A DNA stretch of 51,941 nucleotides, from assembly GCA_019648995.1 (NCBI GenBank), contig BLXT01003735.1, forward strand, positions 530,588 to 582,528, read 5' to 3'. This stretch comes from Plakobranchus ocellatus (Eukaryota; Mollusca; Gastropoda; Plakobranchidae). The translations under genes were made by a program, and so were the position numbers. Below the pieces are notes generated by a model. It did no database searches. It saw only the letters and a list, made by a program, of their open reading frames with translations, and was not told where the DNA came from. This document shows positions 50,960-51,941 of the stretch, in pieces; position 1 is the first letter of the stretch, and every line of letters starts with the position of its first letter.

Positions 50960-51941
50960 AAAAATTTCAACAGAACTGCAAACTACTTCCTGCCCAATCC
51001 AATAGTTGAAAGCTTGTTCTAGATCGCATGTATGTGCATGCATCAATAGAACAGCGGAAACCCGAGGCGATTAACTTAAAAGCGGCGCTGGGACCTGGAA
51101 GAGGAAGAGCATCATGACGTATAGCTGCCAACCCTCTTTGTTTATCCAATCTTTGGCCTTCTGTAACAAGGAACTCAATTTAATCTTAGGCTTCGAATCA
51201 GAATTGTTCAGGTGCACGCTTGCAGTGGGCTGTCTCTTTCTTCTTTAACAAATTATGCTCCCGGTAAGCTAGCCATGTGTCTCTTCAGTTATTACCTTTG
51301 TTGTCTTTGACTTGGATGACTCAGTTTGTACTAGGTTTCGAATCACAATCATTAAGGTGGCACGTAAAGAAGTGCAGACATATTCTGTCAATACACAGAT
51401 GTACTTAAGATTTTCCCCTTTTTATCAACTCTGCTCACGGTAAACTAGCCCAATATCATCTTCATCCTTTGTCTCTTGGGCTCTCTTTACTTTGACGTCT
51501 CAGTTTTTTTTGTTTTTTTTTTGGTTTTTTTTTCTGTTAAGGCTTTGAGCAATACATTTTAAGGATTGTGTACAAACAGACGCCCATCTGCCCTTTTTAA
51601 TAAGCTTGAGCTCGCTCGCTCTTTTTTTTTTTTTGTTTCACTTTGACCTTTATTTGCTCCCGATAGTTATTTCAACTTCATCTCTTTTTGCCTACTGTGG
51701 ACATTTTTTTTTATATCCTGAAGTTTGTCTGCTCATCACGGTAAGTAAAAGCTGCCTATATGCTGATCTACCGGCGCACATAACTATGAATTTCTTTGCA
51801 AGGATCCCTCATTCCAAATTCCCAACTTTTCTTTGTCCTTTGAATTCCCTGGGCAATGTTCATGGTAGTTTGACAGGCCGGATGAGCCGTGTATGGCAAG
51901 GCTTTCAAAGGAATTGGGAAAAGACATGAATGAACATATAT
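50960..51941 (+). other. Right end: diverged repeat units in intron 31
   Basis: Sequence such as AGGYTTCGAATCASAAT recurs at 51188 and 51333, and CTCMCGGTAARCTAGCC at 51258 and 51434, with weaker echoes near 51658 and 51731. The stretch 51000-51160 is GC-richer and unidentified. Confidence 0.5.

Overview
This is animal genomic DNA: AT-rich, full of introns, with GT-AG splicing throughout. One gene on the + strand fills nearly all of it. I pieced it together by hand as 31 consecutive coding exons (1735 to 47236) whose splice phases agree at every junction. The protein is a germinal-centre-kinase subfamily I MAP4K: an N-terminal Ser/Thr kinase domain, a proline-rich linker, and a C-terminal citron-homology (CNH) domain. 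It is the invertebrate counterpart of vertebrate MAP4K3 (GLK) and MAP4K5 (KHS). The 887 complete codons lack only the C-terminal tail of about 30 residues. I could not find that last exon, so it probably lies beyond the right edge.

The organism is most likely an invertebrate, plausibly a mollusc. This inference is weak. It rests on the divergence of the protein from vertebrate MAP4Ks, on RTE-like and Jockey-like retrotransposon relics, and on many TCTAGATC and TAGGCCTA words of the kind I associate with gastropod DNA.

Layout: 1-1734 is upstream sequence with degenerate ~60-bp repeats, the 3' end of a dead RTE-like LINE and a CpG-richer stretch just before the gene. Exons 1-11 (1735-15400) encode the kinase domain, the last one running slightly past it. 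Exons 12-20 (18165-36380) encode the linker, including small phase-2 exons that could be alternatively spliced and two SH3-ligand motifs. Exons 21-31 (37429-47236) encode the CNH domain. 47237-51941 is the start of the last intron.

Introns carry the rest: a sense RTE-like reverse-transcriptase relic (intron 7), TG/CA and polypyrimidine tracts (intron 8), a decayed trinucleotide repeat (intron 11), a tRNA-derived SINE-like segment (intron 14), a 50-N assembly gap flanked by a 172-bp duplicate (intron 16), and two inverted copies of one Jockey-like LINE (introns 27 and 31). Four short, nearly exact tandem duplications of 28, 49, 69 and 97 bp are also present. I found no RNA gene, CRISPR array, operon or second protein-coding gene. 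No clearly new biological system was found; the most useful leads are the candidate 21-nt microexon, the gap artefact and the repeat structures.
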